Below are positions 9,142-17,873 of a DNA stretch of 64,000 nucleotides, one piece after another. The stretch covers positions 211,911 through 275,910 of the forward strand of contig NZ_FNCO01000010.1 in NCBI RefSeq assembly GCF_900100795.1, read 5' to 3'. A program made the position numbers and the translations under genes. The notes beneath the pieces are model-generated. The model did no database searches, was not told the DNA's origin, and saw nothing but the letters and a program-made list of their open reading frames with translations. Origin of the DNA: Pseudomonas abietaniphila. Lineage in GTDB: Bacteria > Pseudomonadota > Gammaproteobacteria > Pseudomonadales > Pseudomonadaceae. Every line of letters begins with the position of its first letter. The first letter of the stretch is position 1.

Positions 9142-10542
9142 ATGAGTCACTACGACGTTGTCATCATCGGTGGCGGCCCAGGCGGCTACAACGCTGCCAT
9201 TCACGCGGGCCAGAAAGGCCTGAAGGTCGCTTGTGTCGAAGGCCGGGAAACCTTGGGCGGCACCTGTTTGAACGTCGGCTGCATCCCGTCCAAATCCTTG
9301 CTCCATGCGTCCGAGTTGTATGAAGCGGCCGCCGGAGAGGAATTCAAGAAGCTGGGTATCGAGGTCACGCCCACGTTGAACCTGGCGCAAATGATGGCGC
9401 AGAAAGCCGAGAGCGTGACGGGCCTGACGAAAGGCATTGAGTTCCTGTTCCGCAAGTACAAAGCCGAATGGATCAAGGGTTGGGGACGCATTGCAGGCCC
9501 CGGCAAGGTCATTGTCAAAGACGCCAGCGGTGCAGAAACCGAGCTGACAGCCAAGGACATCATCATTGCCACAGGCTCCGAACCTACGCCGCTGCCCGGT
9601 GTGACCATCGACAACGTGCGCATTCTTGATTCAACCGGCGCGCTGTCGTTGAGTGAAGTGCCCAAGCACCTGGTTGTCATCGGTGCCGGCGTGATCGGTC
9701 TGGAGCTGGGTTCGGTCTGGCGGCGTCTGGGCGCGAAAGTCACGGTCGTCGAGTTCCTCGACCACGTTGCCCACGGCACAGACCTGGAAGCCGGCAAGAC
9801 ATTGCACCGCTCGCTGTCGCGTCAGGGCATGAACTTCAAGCTGAGCTCAAAAGTGACCTCGGCCGTTGCGAGCGATACAGGCGTCAGCCTGACCGTCGAA
9901 CCTGCTGCAGGCGGTGAAGCTGAAGTGATCGAAGCGGACTACGTGCTGGTTTCCATCGGCCGCCGTCCCGTGACGAAAGGTCTGGGCCTGGAAACCGTCG
10001 GGTTGGAAGTCGACAAGCGCGGCGTGCTCGCCAATAAAGGCCATCGCACGGCCGTCGACGGTATCTGGGTAATCGGCGACGTGACGTCGGGGCCGATGTT
10101 GGCGCACAAGGCCGAGGACGAAGCGGCGGTATGCATGGAGCGTATCGTCGGCAAGAAAGGCGAGCTCAACTACAACCTGATCCCCAACGTGATCTACACG
10201 TGGCCGGAGCTCGCCAGTGTCGGCAAGACCGAAGAGCAGTTGAAGGAGGAAGGCCGTGCTTACAAGGTCGGCAAATTCCCTTTCAGCGCCAACAGCCGGG
10301 CGAAAGTGAATCACGAAACCGATGGCTTCGCGAAAGTGCTCGCTGATGAGAAGACTGACGAAATTCTCGGTGTACACCTGGTCGGCCCAAGCGTCAGCGA
10401 GATGATCGCCGAATACTGCGTGGCGATGGAGTTCGCGGCGTCAGCGGAAGATATCGCCCTGACCTGCCACCCTCACCCGACGCGCTCCGAAGCGCTGCGC
10501 CAGGCAGCGATGGGAGCCGGGGGGCATACGACGCAGGCGTAA
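9142..10542 (+). CDS. lpd: dihydrolipoyl dehydrogenase (Lpd3-like)
   Basis: A 466-residue flavoprotein disulfide reductase. It reoxidises dihydrolipoamide on E2 subunits of 2-oxoacid dehydrogenases and reduces NAD+. FAD-binding GGGPGG lies at about 10-15, and the redox cysteines are C42 and C47 in CLNVGCIPSK. The NAD-binding GAGVIGLELG follows near 185. The C-terminal HPHPTRSE supplies the catalytic His-Glu pair. A GGAG ribosome site precedes the ATG. The gene stands alone, not beside E1/E2 genes, as the extra Lpd3 of Pseudomonas does. Confidence 0.95.
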   Translation: MSHYDVVIIGGGPGGYNAAIHAGQKGLKVACVEGRETLGGTCLNVGCIPSKSLLHASELYEAAAGEEFKKLGIEVTPTLNLAQMMAQKAESVTGLTKGIEFLFRKYKAEWIKGWGRIAGPGKVIVKDASGAETELTAKDIIIATGSEPTPLPGVTIDNVRILDSTGALSLSEVPKHLVVIGAGVIGLELGSVWRRLGAKVTVVEFLDHVAHGTDLEAGKTLHRSLSRQGMNFKLSSKVTSAVASDTGVSLTVEPAAGGEAEVIEADYVLVSIGRRPVTKGLGLETVGLEVDKRGVLANKGHRTAVDGIWVIGDVTSGPMLAHKAEDEAAVCMERIVGKKGELNYNLIPNVIYTWPELASVGKTEEQLKEEGRAYKVGKFPFSANSRAKVNHETDGFAKVLADEKTDEILGVHLVGPSVSEMIAEYCVAMEFAASAEDIALTCHPHPTRSEALRQAAMGAGGHTTQA

Positions 10543-10570
10543 ACTACCGGCATGGCGCGATCGATGACTC

Positions 10571-10660
10571 CTGTAGGAGCCGGCTTGCTGGCGAAGCGGT
10601 GGATCAGTGACAGATCCATTAGCGGATAGAACCCGTTCGCCAGCAAGCCGGCTCCTACAG
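10571..10660. repeat. REP-type palindrome downstream of lpd
   Basis: The arm TGTAGGAGCCGGCTTGCTGG at 10571-10590 is mirrored by CCAGCAAGCCGGCTCCTACA at about 10639-10658. This is the GCCGGCTTGCTGGCGAA class of Pseudomonas REP. It sits between two convergent genes (lpd and the Lrp regulator) and may serve as a shared terminator. Confidence 0.85.
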
Positions 10661-10685
10661 CGAGGTCGCGCACCGGACATTGGCT

Positions 10686-11177
10686 TTAAACCGGCAAATG
10701 CCCGAGCGGCAGCGGCCCTTGTGGCTTGAGCGTGCGGATCGCGAAGTTGCTGCGGATGTCCCGCACGCTCGGCATCTTCAGCAGGGTATCGGAGAGAAAC
10801 CTGTCGTACGCGCGCAAGTCGGGAACCACCACATGCAGGAGGAAATCCGACTCGCCGGACACCAGATACGCCGAGATGACCTCCGGCCACTCAGACACCA
10901 CCTGATGAAACCTCTGCGCCTCGTCTTCATGATGGCGATCGACCTTCACCCCGATAAACACCGTCAGGCCCAAGCCGAGCGTCTCGGCATCCAGCGTTGC
11001 CTGATACCCGCGAATCACCCCGGTTTCCTCCAGATGGCGAACGCGTCGCAAGCAGGGCGAGGCAGACAACCCGATCTCGTCGGCGAGCTGCACGTTGGTC
11101 AAACGACCGTCCCGCTGAAGCGCGTCGAGAATCCGGCGGTCGTAGGCATCCAGTTTCACGTTCAATCGATTTGGCAT
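10686..11177 (-). CDS. Lrp/AsnC family transcriptional regulator
   Basis: A 163-residue regulator. The N-terminal winged helix-turn-helix (LDAYDRRILDALQRDGRLTNVQLADEIGLS) and following SPCLRRVRHLEETGVIRGY are the Lrp/AsnC signature. The C-terminal RAM/effector domain begins near LGLTVFIGVKV. Such proteins sense amino acids and commonly regulate neighbouring transporters. The ATG at 11175-11177 (MPNRLNVKLD) is preferred over an upstream one at 11219 because the family N terminus begins there. The divergent LysE-type exporter is its likely target. Confidence 0.9.
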   Translation of the reverse strand: MPNRLNVKLDAYDRRILDALQRDGRLTNVQLADEIGLSASPCLRRVRHLEETGVIRGYQATLDAETLGLGLTVFIGVKVDRHHEDEAQRFHQVVSEWPEVISAYLVSGESDFLLHVVVPDLRAYDRFLSDTLLKMPSVRDIRSNFAIRTLKPQGPLPLGHLPV

Positions 11178-11311
11178 AGGTGCGGCCATTCCAGGGCAGT
11201 AAAGGGCAGAAACTGCCAATACTAAGCGCTTAAAGGGTCAAACACGCAACCACCTGCCCCCGCCTTCGACCGTAGAATTTTCTTCCGTTATCCCTGCCGG
11301 AGAGCTGAAGA

Positions 11312-11941
11312 ATGGAAAACCTCACGCTGTTTATCCTCGCCCTGTCCATGGTCTTGCTGATGCCTGGGCCCGACATGATCCTGCTGCTGCAAACCGGAGC
11401 GCGCCAAGGTCGCGCAAAAGCGTTGGCGACCGCCTTGGGTCTGGCCATCGCCCGAGGTTGCCATGTAGCGCTGGCGGCATTGGGGTTGGCGACGTTGTTC
11501 AAAGTCTCACCCTGGACCTTTGAAGGGGTGCGCATCGTCGGGGCGGCTTATCTGCTGTGGCTTGGGTTGAAGATGTTCAAGCCGGGCATCATGAGTGGCG
11601 CCAGCGAAGGCCCCTCCGGGGAATCGGCCATCTCTTGGCGCACGGCCATCCTGCGCGGCCTGTTGACGAATCTGCTCAACCCCAAGGCGCTGCTGTTCTG
11701 TTCGGTGCTGCTGCCGCAGTTCATCGACGCCAACGCGGGTTCGGTGGCCGGACAATTCGCCCAACTCGGTGTGATTCTGGTGTTGATCGGCCTCTCGTTC
11801 GACAGCGTCTACGCCATGGCGGGTGGCTGGATCGGCAGGTGGCTGGCGCGCAATGCGACGGCGCAACGGATACAACAGTGGCTGTTCGGCAGCCTGCTGA
11901 TCGGCTTCGCTGTGCGCCTGGCGTTCATCCAGCAGGCTTGA
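11312..11941 (+). CDS. LysE/RhtB family amino-acid exporter
   Basis: A 209-residue membrane protein with six predicted helices. Its start MENLTLFILALSMVLLMPGPDMILLLQTGARQG carries the family's PGPD motif. The LLNPKALLF segment near residue 125 is also typical. Members export amino acids such as lysine, threonine, homoserine or leucine; the substrate cannot be told here. GGAGAG precedes the ATG. It is divergent from an Lrp-type regulator, the usual pairing for substrate-induced export. Confidence 0.92.
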   Translation: MENLTLFILALSMVLLMPGPDMILLLQTGARQGRAKALATALGLAIARGCHVALAALGLATLFKVSPWTFEGVRIVGAAYLLWLGLKMFKPGIMSGASEGPSGESAISWRTAILRGLLTNLLNPKALLFCSVLLPQFIDANAGSVAGQFAQLGVILVLIGLSFDSVYAMAGGWIGRWLARNATAQRIQQWLFGSLLIGFAVRLAFIQQA

Positions 11942-12121
11942 GGACACACTCCGCAACACGCTGAAGAAACGATAGTAGTGCTCTGAAACGATTTTTTATC
12001 TTTTTTGCGAACAAGATGACGAGATTGTTATCTGTTTGTTGGTAATTTGCGTTCGGCAAGGATTGGGAAAGCGCACTTTTTTGTGCAGGAAGGCACAGCA
12101 TTTCTTCAGAGGCTTCACCTT

Positions 12122-13741
12122 ATGAATCGCAGGAATCTCCTGAAAGCGTCCATGGCGTTGGCAGCCTATAGCGCGCTGCCCGCCTCGGGCCTTTACGCTG
12201 CACGTGCATTGGCCGCAGCGGCCGATGGCGAAATCGAGCATTTCGACTTCAAGACCTTGCAAGACCTCGCCAAGCAAATGGCCGGCAAAGCCTATGTCAG
12301 CACCAAGCAGAACCTGCCGCCCACCTTGGCGAACATGACGCCTCAGCAGTTCAATGCGATCAAATACGACGCCGGCCATTCCCTTTGGAATGACGTCAAA
12401 GGCCAGCTCGACGTGCATTTCTTCCACGTCGGCGCGGGCTTCAAGACCCCCGTGCGCATGTACAGCGTGGACCCCGCCTCTCAAGAAGCGCGTGAAGTGC
12501 ACTTCCGTCCCGAGCTGTTCAATTACGAAACCAGTCGAATCGACCAGAGCCAGCTCAAGGGCGATCTGGGATTTGCCGGCTTCAAGCTGTTCAAGGCGCC
12601 GGAGATTGCGATCAACGACATTCTCTCGTTTCTCGGCGCCAGCTACTTCCGCGCAATCGACAGCAACAAGCAGTACGGCCTGTCGGCGCGGGGTCTGGCC
12701 ATCGACACCTACGCCCACAAGCCTGAAGAGTTTCCTGATTTCACCAAATTCTGGTTCGAGAAACCGACCAAGGACGCCACGCGCTTCGTGGTCTACGCGC
12801 TGCTGGATTCGCCCAGCGCAACCGGCGCGTACCGCTTCGACATCGACTGTCAGGCCGATCGCGTGGTCATGGACATCGACGCTCACATCAATGCCCGCGC
12901 CGATATCGAACAGATGGGCATCGCAACCATGACCAGCATGTTCAGCTGCGGCACCCATGAACGCCGGATGTGCGACACCCTTCACCCGGAGATTCATGAC
13001 TCGGACCGGCTGGCGATGTGGCGCGGCAACGGCGAGTGGATTTGCCGCCCGCTGAACAATCCGGCGAAGTTGCAGTTCAACGCGTTCGCCGACAAAGACC
13101 CGAAAGGCTTCGGCCTGGTGCAGACCGACCACGATTTCAAGACCTACCAAGACACCGTCGACTGGTATCACCGCCGACCGAGCCTCTGGTGCGAACCGAC
13201 TACGGCATGGGGTGAAGGGTCGATTGATCTGATGGAGCTGCCAACGACCGGCGAGACGCTGGATAACATCGTTGCATTCTGGAACCCGAAAGTGCCGATC
13301 AAGGCCGGCATGTCGATGAACTACGGCTACAAGCTGTATTGGAGCCCGCTGCCACCGGTGAGCACGCCCTTGGCTCAGGTTCATGCCACCCGTTCGGGCA
13401 TGGGCGGCTTCATCGAAGGCTGGGCGCCGGGCGAGCATTACCCGGACGTCTGGGCACGCCGTTTCGCTGTGGATTTCAATGGCGGCGGGATCGACCGCTT
13501 GCCAGAGGGTTCGGGTATCGAGCCGGTGGTCACGGTGTCGAACGGCAAGGTCCAGGACTTCAACGTCCTGGTGCTCCCGGACATCAAGGGCTTTCGCGTG
13601 ACCTTCGACTGGTATCCGACCAGCGACTCGGTGGACCCGGTGGAAATGCGCATGTTCATCAAGACCGGCGACCGCACTCTCAGCGAAACGTGGCTGTATC
13701 AGTATTTCCCTCCTGCGCCCGACAAACGCAAGTACACCTGA
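12122..13741 (+). CDS. opgD: glucan biosynthesis protein D (periplasmic)
   Basis: A 539-residue OpgD/MdoD homologue. It acts on periplasmic beta-glucans (osmoregulated periplasmic glucans) after synthesis by OpgH, setting backbone length and structure. The N terminus NRRNLLKASMALAA, with a hydrophobic run and an AxA-type site near residue 30, is a Tat signal. The mature part runs from EIEHFDFKTLQDLAKQMAGK to FPPAPDKRKYT, typical of the OpgG/OpgD family. The start at 12122 is chosen because the twin-arginine motif must be at the beginning; an in-frame ATG-like start at 12047 would bury it. Confidence 0.93.
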   Translation: MNRRNLLKASMALAAYSALPASGLYAARALAAAADGEIEHFDFKTLQDLAKQMAGKAYVSTKQNLPPTLANMTPQQFNAIKYDAGHSLWNDVKGQLDVHFFHVGAGFKTPVRMYSVDPASQEAREVHFRPELFNYETSRIDQSQLKGDLGFAGFKLFKAPEIAINDILSFLGASYFRAIDSNKQYGLSARGLAIDTYAHKPEEFPDFTKFWFEKPTKDATRFVVYALLDSPSATGAYRFDIDCQADRVVMDIDAHINARADIEQMGIATMTSMFSCGTHERRMCDTLHPEIHDSDRLAMWRGNGEWICRPLNNPAKLQFNAFADKDPKGFGLVQTDHDFKTYQDTVDWYHRRPSLWCEPTTAWGEGSIDLMELPTTGETLDNIVAFWNPKVPIKAGMSMNYGYKLYWSPLPPVSTPLAQVHATRSGMGGFIEGWAPGEHYPDVWARRFAVDFNGGGIDRLPEGSGIEPVVTVSNGKVQDFNVLVLPDIKGFRVTFDWYPTSDSVDPVEMRMFIKTGDRTLSETWLYQYFPPAPDKRKYT

Positions 13742-13779
13742 TGTTCACAAAAGCAGGTTTTCAGCCTGACGTGTAACGA

Positions 13780-13816
13780 AAATGAGTCATAGGCAGCCCT
13801 GCCTATGGCTCATTTC
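13780..13816 (+). terminator. hairpin after opgD
   Basis: AAATGAGTCATAGGCAG is followed after a short loop by CTGCCTATGGCTCATTT, a 17-base stem with one G-T pair. No long T run follows, but the position 39 bases after the opgD stop suits a terminator. The rest of the gap to 14157 shows no gene I can support. Confidence 0.65.
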
Positions 13817-14157
13817 CCCTCCTGTTTAATAGCGTCAAATTTCTATCTATCAATCAATTCAACAGGTTACAGATCGCGAATTTCAGGACCTCTTAGAACT
13901 GTCCGAAAATTTGACTAATTGATTGACAGCCTCTGCTTCTGAGGCTGATATATCCCCTGTCACACCGCGTGAGAGGGACCTGAACCACGGTCACCTCCTC
14001 GATATGGCCTGCGCCTGAATCTATTTTTTTCAAGCTCAATCGACGGCCACCGCCGAGTTCGATGAGCGGTAGCTTTGCCTTGCAGGCGACGCGCTCGCCT
14101 TGCGCCTCCACGTCTGATGATCTCTTCCCATTTCTGCGCTCCCGAGGGGCAGTAACC

Positions 14158-15462
14158 ATGATGTCGACCTCCCCTGCTTACGTTGAAAAGCCGTCGATGC
14201 TGTCGTTCGACAAATCAACCGCTATCGTGCTGGTCGCGATCAGCCTGATTCTGGTCGAAACCTTTTCCGGCGCCTTGCGTTTCTATCTGGACAAGGCCGG
14301 GATTTCGGTACTGCTGTACGCCCCGAAAGTCGCGTGCCTCTTGTTCTTCGCCCTCGAACTGCGCAGCTTCAAAGCCGGGCCCGGCGTGTGGTTGAGCTTC
14401 CTGGTGCTGCTCTTGTCTGCGGCCTGGGCGGCGTTGAACGGCGCGAGCGCGGGCAACTTTGCGTTCGCGCTGTATGGCATCAGCCCGTTGTTGTTCGGGA
14501 TGGCCTGCGGCGACCAGATCACCCGGCACAAGCGCCTGTTCATGTGGGCCATCGCTTTCGCGCTGCTGGCATCTCTGGCCGGTATCGCGCTGGACAAATA
14601 CACCGACCTGCCCTGGAAGGGTTACAGCTACAGCATTGGCGGCACCGAACTCAGCGCCAACACCACCTGGGCGTCGGAAGAAGCTGACCGCCCGGCCGGC
14701 TTTGCCCGGATATCCAGTGCGCTGGCAATCATCATCTCCATCTTCAGCCTTTACCTGATGGCAACCCTGCGTTCAAAAACGCTGGTGATCGGGGTTTGCG
14801 CCATCGGCTTTGCCGGCGTCGTGCTGACCACCAGTAAGGCACCGGCGCTGGCGTTTATCGGCGGCGTCGGCCTGCTGATGATCACGCGGTTTCGCTGGAC
14901 CACGCGCGGCGCCATCATCGCAGCGGTACTGCTCGGCATGTCACTGCCTTTCATTGCGATGGCGTTCGACTTCGACCCCAACAAAGTCTCGGCGGGCAAC
15001 TCGCTGTCATCGATCTATGACCGACTCGTCAACACCTGGCCCAACGTGATCAGAGTGCTGATGAACGAAGACCGCGAGTACACGGGTGCAGGCTTCGGGC
15101 TGGTCGGCAGTGCCGTGGCGGCGTTCCCGGTGGTCGGTGCGGACATCTTCATGGTGTCGGACAGCACCGTGGTTTACCTCTGGGCAACCTTCGGCCTGGC
15201 CGGGTTGTTCCTGTATGCGATGCACATCCCGCTGTTTTTCATCCTGGCCGACAGCGTCACTCGTTATGGACGCGCCATGCTGGCGACCGGTTTCTGCATC
15301 TGCATCGTCAGCTGGACCACCGACACCCTGGAAGTGACCTTGGCCAACCTGTTTCTCGGCATGGCCATCGGACATGCGCTTGCAGCGAGGTCGCACGCGA
15401 AAGCCTCCGTCCCAAAGCCGAATGAACAAGCGCAATGGACCGGCCTGCCCGGGTTGAGCTGA
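14158..15462 (+). CDS. O-antigen ligase/polymerase-like membrane protein
   Basis: A 434-residue polytopic membrane protein with about eleven helices. It has a large periplasmic loop after about residue 150 (YTDLPWKGYSYSIGG...WASEEADRPAGFARIS) and a late loop with an NEDREYTGAGFGLVG segment. This organisation resembles Wzy/WaaL and PslJ-type proteins, which polymerise or ligate sugar repeats. GAGGGG precedes the paired ATG codons at 14158 and 14161; the first is used. The next gene, 15 bases on, is a PslG-like glycosidase, so the two may act on the same polysaccharide. No other polysaccharide genes lie nearby. Confidence 0.65.
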   Translation: MMSTSPAYVEKPSMLSFDKSTAIVLVAISLILVETFSGALRFYLDKAGISVLLYAPKVACLLFFALELRSFKAGPGVWLSFLVLLLSAAWAALNGASAGNFAFALYGISPLLFGMACGDQITRHKRLFMWAIAFALLASLAGIALDKYTDLPWKGYSYSIGGTELSANTTWASEEADRPAGFARISSALAIIISIFSLYLMATLRSKTLVIGVCAIGFAGVVLTTSKAPALAFIGGVGLLMITRFRWTTRGAIIAAVLLGMSLPFIAMAFDFDPNKVSAGNSLSSIYDRLVNTWPNVIRVLMNEDREYTGAGFGLVGSAVAAFPVVGADIFMVSDSTVVYLWATFGLAGLFLYAMHIPLFFILADSVTRYGRAMLATGFCICIVSWTTDTLEVTLANLFLGMAIGHALAARSHAKASVPKPNEQAQWTGLPGLS

Positions 15463-15477
15463 CACGGAAGTTCCCCA

Positions 15478-16761
15478 ATGAATGCACTGCGTATTGGCCG
15501 TAAAGGCCTGCTGTTACTGTCCAGCCTGTTCCTGGCTAACGTCGCCGCAGCGGATCCCTTCATCGTCGGTGTCGCCACCCATTCGATGAACAACCTGGCC
15601 CAACCGTTGCGCAGCCTTGAACTGGCAACGGCGGCAGGGGTGACATCGGTACGTGACGACGCGTTCTGGTCCACGGCCGAGCCGACACCGAAACAACTGC
15701 GCATCATCCCGCAATGGCGCGCCTGGCTTAACACCGCCAGCGCGCTGGACCTGAGCCCCATGGTCATTCTGGGCTACGGCACCTCGTTCAATGGCAACGC
15801 GAAGCCACGCAAGCCTGAAATCAAAATTCCGTACCTGAGCTACGTCGACTACACCACCCGGCAGCTCGGCAACCCGGTGAAGTACTACGAAGTCTGGAAC
15901 GAGTGGGACATCGAAGGCCCGAGTGATGCGCGCCTGAGCAGCGATTATGTGGCGTTGGTGAAGGATGCCGCGCCAATCATTCGCAAGAACAATCCACAGG
16001 CAAAAGTGCTGGCAGGCGCCGTCACGTCGGCGGGGATCAAAGGTGGTTTCGTTGACCGCATGCTGGCCGCTGGCGTGCTCAAGTATGCGGACGGCCTCTC
16101 TTTGCACCCTTATGTGCATTGCGAAGGTCGCGATCACAACACGCCCGAAAGCTGGATCAACTGGATGCGCGATCTGGACCGTCGCTTCTCCGGCAAAGCC
16201 GGCAAGCCTGTGTCGCTGTACCTGACCGAGATGGCATGGCCCAGCCACGAGGGCAACTGCGGCATCAGCGCGGTGCGCCAGTCGGCGTATCTGGCCCGCG
16301 CCTATTTCCTGGCCCGCACCGTGCCCAACATCAAGGGCATGTGGTGGTACGACCTGATCAACGACGGCACGGCGCGGGACGATCAAGAGCATAACTTCGG
16401 GCTGCTCAATATCGACCTGAGCCCCAAGCCTGCGTACGCGACGCTCAAGGCAATCAGTCCCTATCTGCGCAACTTCAACTACGACGCCAGCAACAGCCTG
16501 CAGGCCGATAACGTGTACAAGCTGGCCTTCAGCGACGGCCGCGAACGCATCATGGTGGTCTGGGCAACCGGGAGATCGCGTGAGGACCAGGTCAACGCCA
16601 CGGCGATGAACAACGGTCCCGTCCGCATACTGGACACGCAGTCTCCAAACAAGGGCATGACCGACAGCGAACAGCACTGGCGATGCAACGCAGATCAGTG
16701 CTCGACCCCGATAACGCTGTCCGAATTTCCCAAGATCATCCGTTTAAGTCCCGGCGCCTGA
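15478..16761 (+). CDS. secreted PslG-like glycoside hydrolase
   Basis: A 427-residue protein with an N-terminal signal peptide (about 1-25, ending NVAAA-DP). The fold is a (beta/alpha)8 glycoside hydrolase of the GH39/clan-A type. EVWNEWD supplies the acid/base Glu (E142) and YLTEMAWPS the nucleophile Glu (E251). Size and motifs match PslG, the endoglycosidase of the Psl exopolysaccharide pathway. A small C-terminal beta domain follows from about residue 330. It is in one transcript with the preceding polymerase-like gene and ends at a strong terminator. The substrate is unknown. Confidence 0.75.
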   Translation: MNALRIGRKGLLLLSSLFLANVAAADPFIVGVATHSMNNLAQPLRSLELATAAGVTSVRDDAFWSTAEPTPKQLRIIPQWRAWLNTASALDLSPMVILGYGTSFNGNAKPRKPEIKIPYLSYVDYTTRQLGNPVKYYEVWNEWDIEGPSDARLSSDYVALVKDAAPIIRKNNPQAKVLAGAVTSAGIKGGFVDRMLAAGVLKYADGLSLHPYVHCEGRDHNTPESWINWMRDLDRRFSGKAGKPVSLYLTEMAWPSHEGNCGISAVRQSAYLARAYFLARTVPNIKGMWWYDLINDGTARDDQEHNFGLLNIDLSPKPAYATLKAISPYLRNFNYDASNSLQADNVYKLAFSDGRERIMVVWATGRSREDQVNATAMNNGPVRILDTQSPNKGMTDSEQHWRCNADQCSTPITLSEFPKIIRLSPGA

Positions 16762-16788
16762 TCCTCGCTGCGACGCTCTAGAGACCTC

Positions 16789-16824
16789 AAGCCCGCCTGA
16801 TACCCGTCAGCGCGGGCTTTTTTT
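16789..16824 (+). terminator. rho-independent terminator
   Basis: AAGCCCGC and GCGGGCTT form a stem around a short loop (about 16789-16819), followed by seven T residues. It lies 28 bases after the glycosidase stop. Confidence 0.9.
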
Positions 16825-16929
16825 GCGGATTTTCGTGAAGCCGCCTGCAAATAGTGGCATTACGACACATCCCAGACATTTTCAACTGGTAGCCTTGGGA
16901 TCCACTTTGGGCCTGGGCTGACGGATCGC

Positions 16930-17715
16930 ATGGGATTTCGACGCAGACTGTTGAGCGGTTGTTTGCTTTGCTTGCTCGCGTTGCCTGTTCTAGCAGGGCC
17001 TTACGTGGCGGGCGGCGCGCAGTGGAAGCCTTACGCCTACGAAGACGAGAACGGTCATTTACTCGGCGTGTCCGTCGACATCGCACGGCGGGTGATGGAG
17101 CTGGCCAATGTCGACGTGACCTTCGTCACATACCCGGTCAACCGCCTGCAATCCATGCTGCAGAAAGGCGAAATCGACATTAACTACGCCGACGCGCTGA
17201 TCTGGAACAGCCCGCAAGAACAGCGCCATTACGTCTTCTCCAAACCCTACTCCGTGGTCAACGAGCACCTCTACTTCCTCGCCGATCATCCCGCACGCAA
17301 GCAGTCCATCGAGCAGCTGAATCAGCTCACCATCGGCATGGTGCGCGGCTATACCTACTGGGCACTGGATCCGGCCATAACGGCCCACAGGCTCGATCGG
17401 CTCGAGACGTCACAAGAGGATGCGTTGATCAAACTGCTCGGCAACGGACGCGTCGACGCCATTGCGATGGTCGACGACATCTTCAACGCGTTAGTGACCA
17501 GCAACCACCTGGACCCCAACCTGTTCCGTCAAGGCGCCAAACTCAGCGAGGCGCCACTGGTGTTCAAGCTTCAGCCCCAGCACGCGCAATGGCTTGCGCC
17601 CATCAATCGCGCAATCGACACCCTGCGCGCCAGCGGGGAACTGGAGCGCATCCGTCGACAGTATTTGCCGGTGAAGGCAGGCTTGAGTTGCGCGGGTTTG
17701 GGGACGGTGTGTTGA
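16930..17715 (+). CDS. periplasmic solute-binding protein (amino-acid type, orphan)
   Basis: A 261-residue protein of the bacterial extracellular solute-binding family 3. A signal peptide (about 1-22) ends at VLAGP. The mature start (GGAQWKPYAYEDENGHLLGVSVDIARRVMEL) is typical of polar amino-acid binders. No permease or ATPase genes accompany it. Orphans like this may supply another transporter or act as a sensor. Convergent with the hydrazine-type operon across a REP element. Confidence 0.82.
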   Translation: MGFRRRLLSGCLLCLLALPVLAGPYVAGGAQWKPYAYEDENGHLLGVSVDIARRVMELANVDVTFVTYPVNRLQSMLQKGEIDINYADALIWNSPQEQRHYVFSKPYSVVNEHLYFLADHPARKQSIEQLNQLTIGMVRGYTYWALDPAITAHRLDRLETSQEDALIKLLGNGRVDAIAMVDDIFNALVTSNHLDPNLFRQGAKLSEAPLVFKLQPQHAQWLAPINRAIDTLRASGELERIRRQYLPVKAGLSCAGLGTVC

Positions 17716-17754
17716 GCCTAGGATTCATGACGATTCCGGATCTGAAACATACCT

Positions 17755-17847
17755 CTGTGGGAGTCCAGCTTGCTGACGAATGCGACGTGTCATTCACCTT
17801 TGATATCGCAGACCCGCCGCATTCGTCAGCAAGCTCGCTCCCACAGG
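17755..17847. repeat. REP-type palindrome
   Basis: CTGTGGGAGTCCAGCTTGCT at about 17755-17774 (continuing GACGAA) is mirrored by TTCGTCAGCAAGCTCGCTCC at about 17822-17841. It sits between convergent genes. It is the last REP copy seen; none occurs in the island-like DNA to the right. Confidence 0.8.
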
Positions 17848-17873
17848 GGCTTCAGCGAGGCTACAAGTAACTT

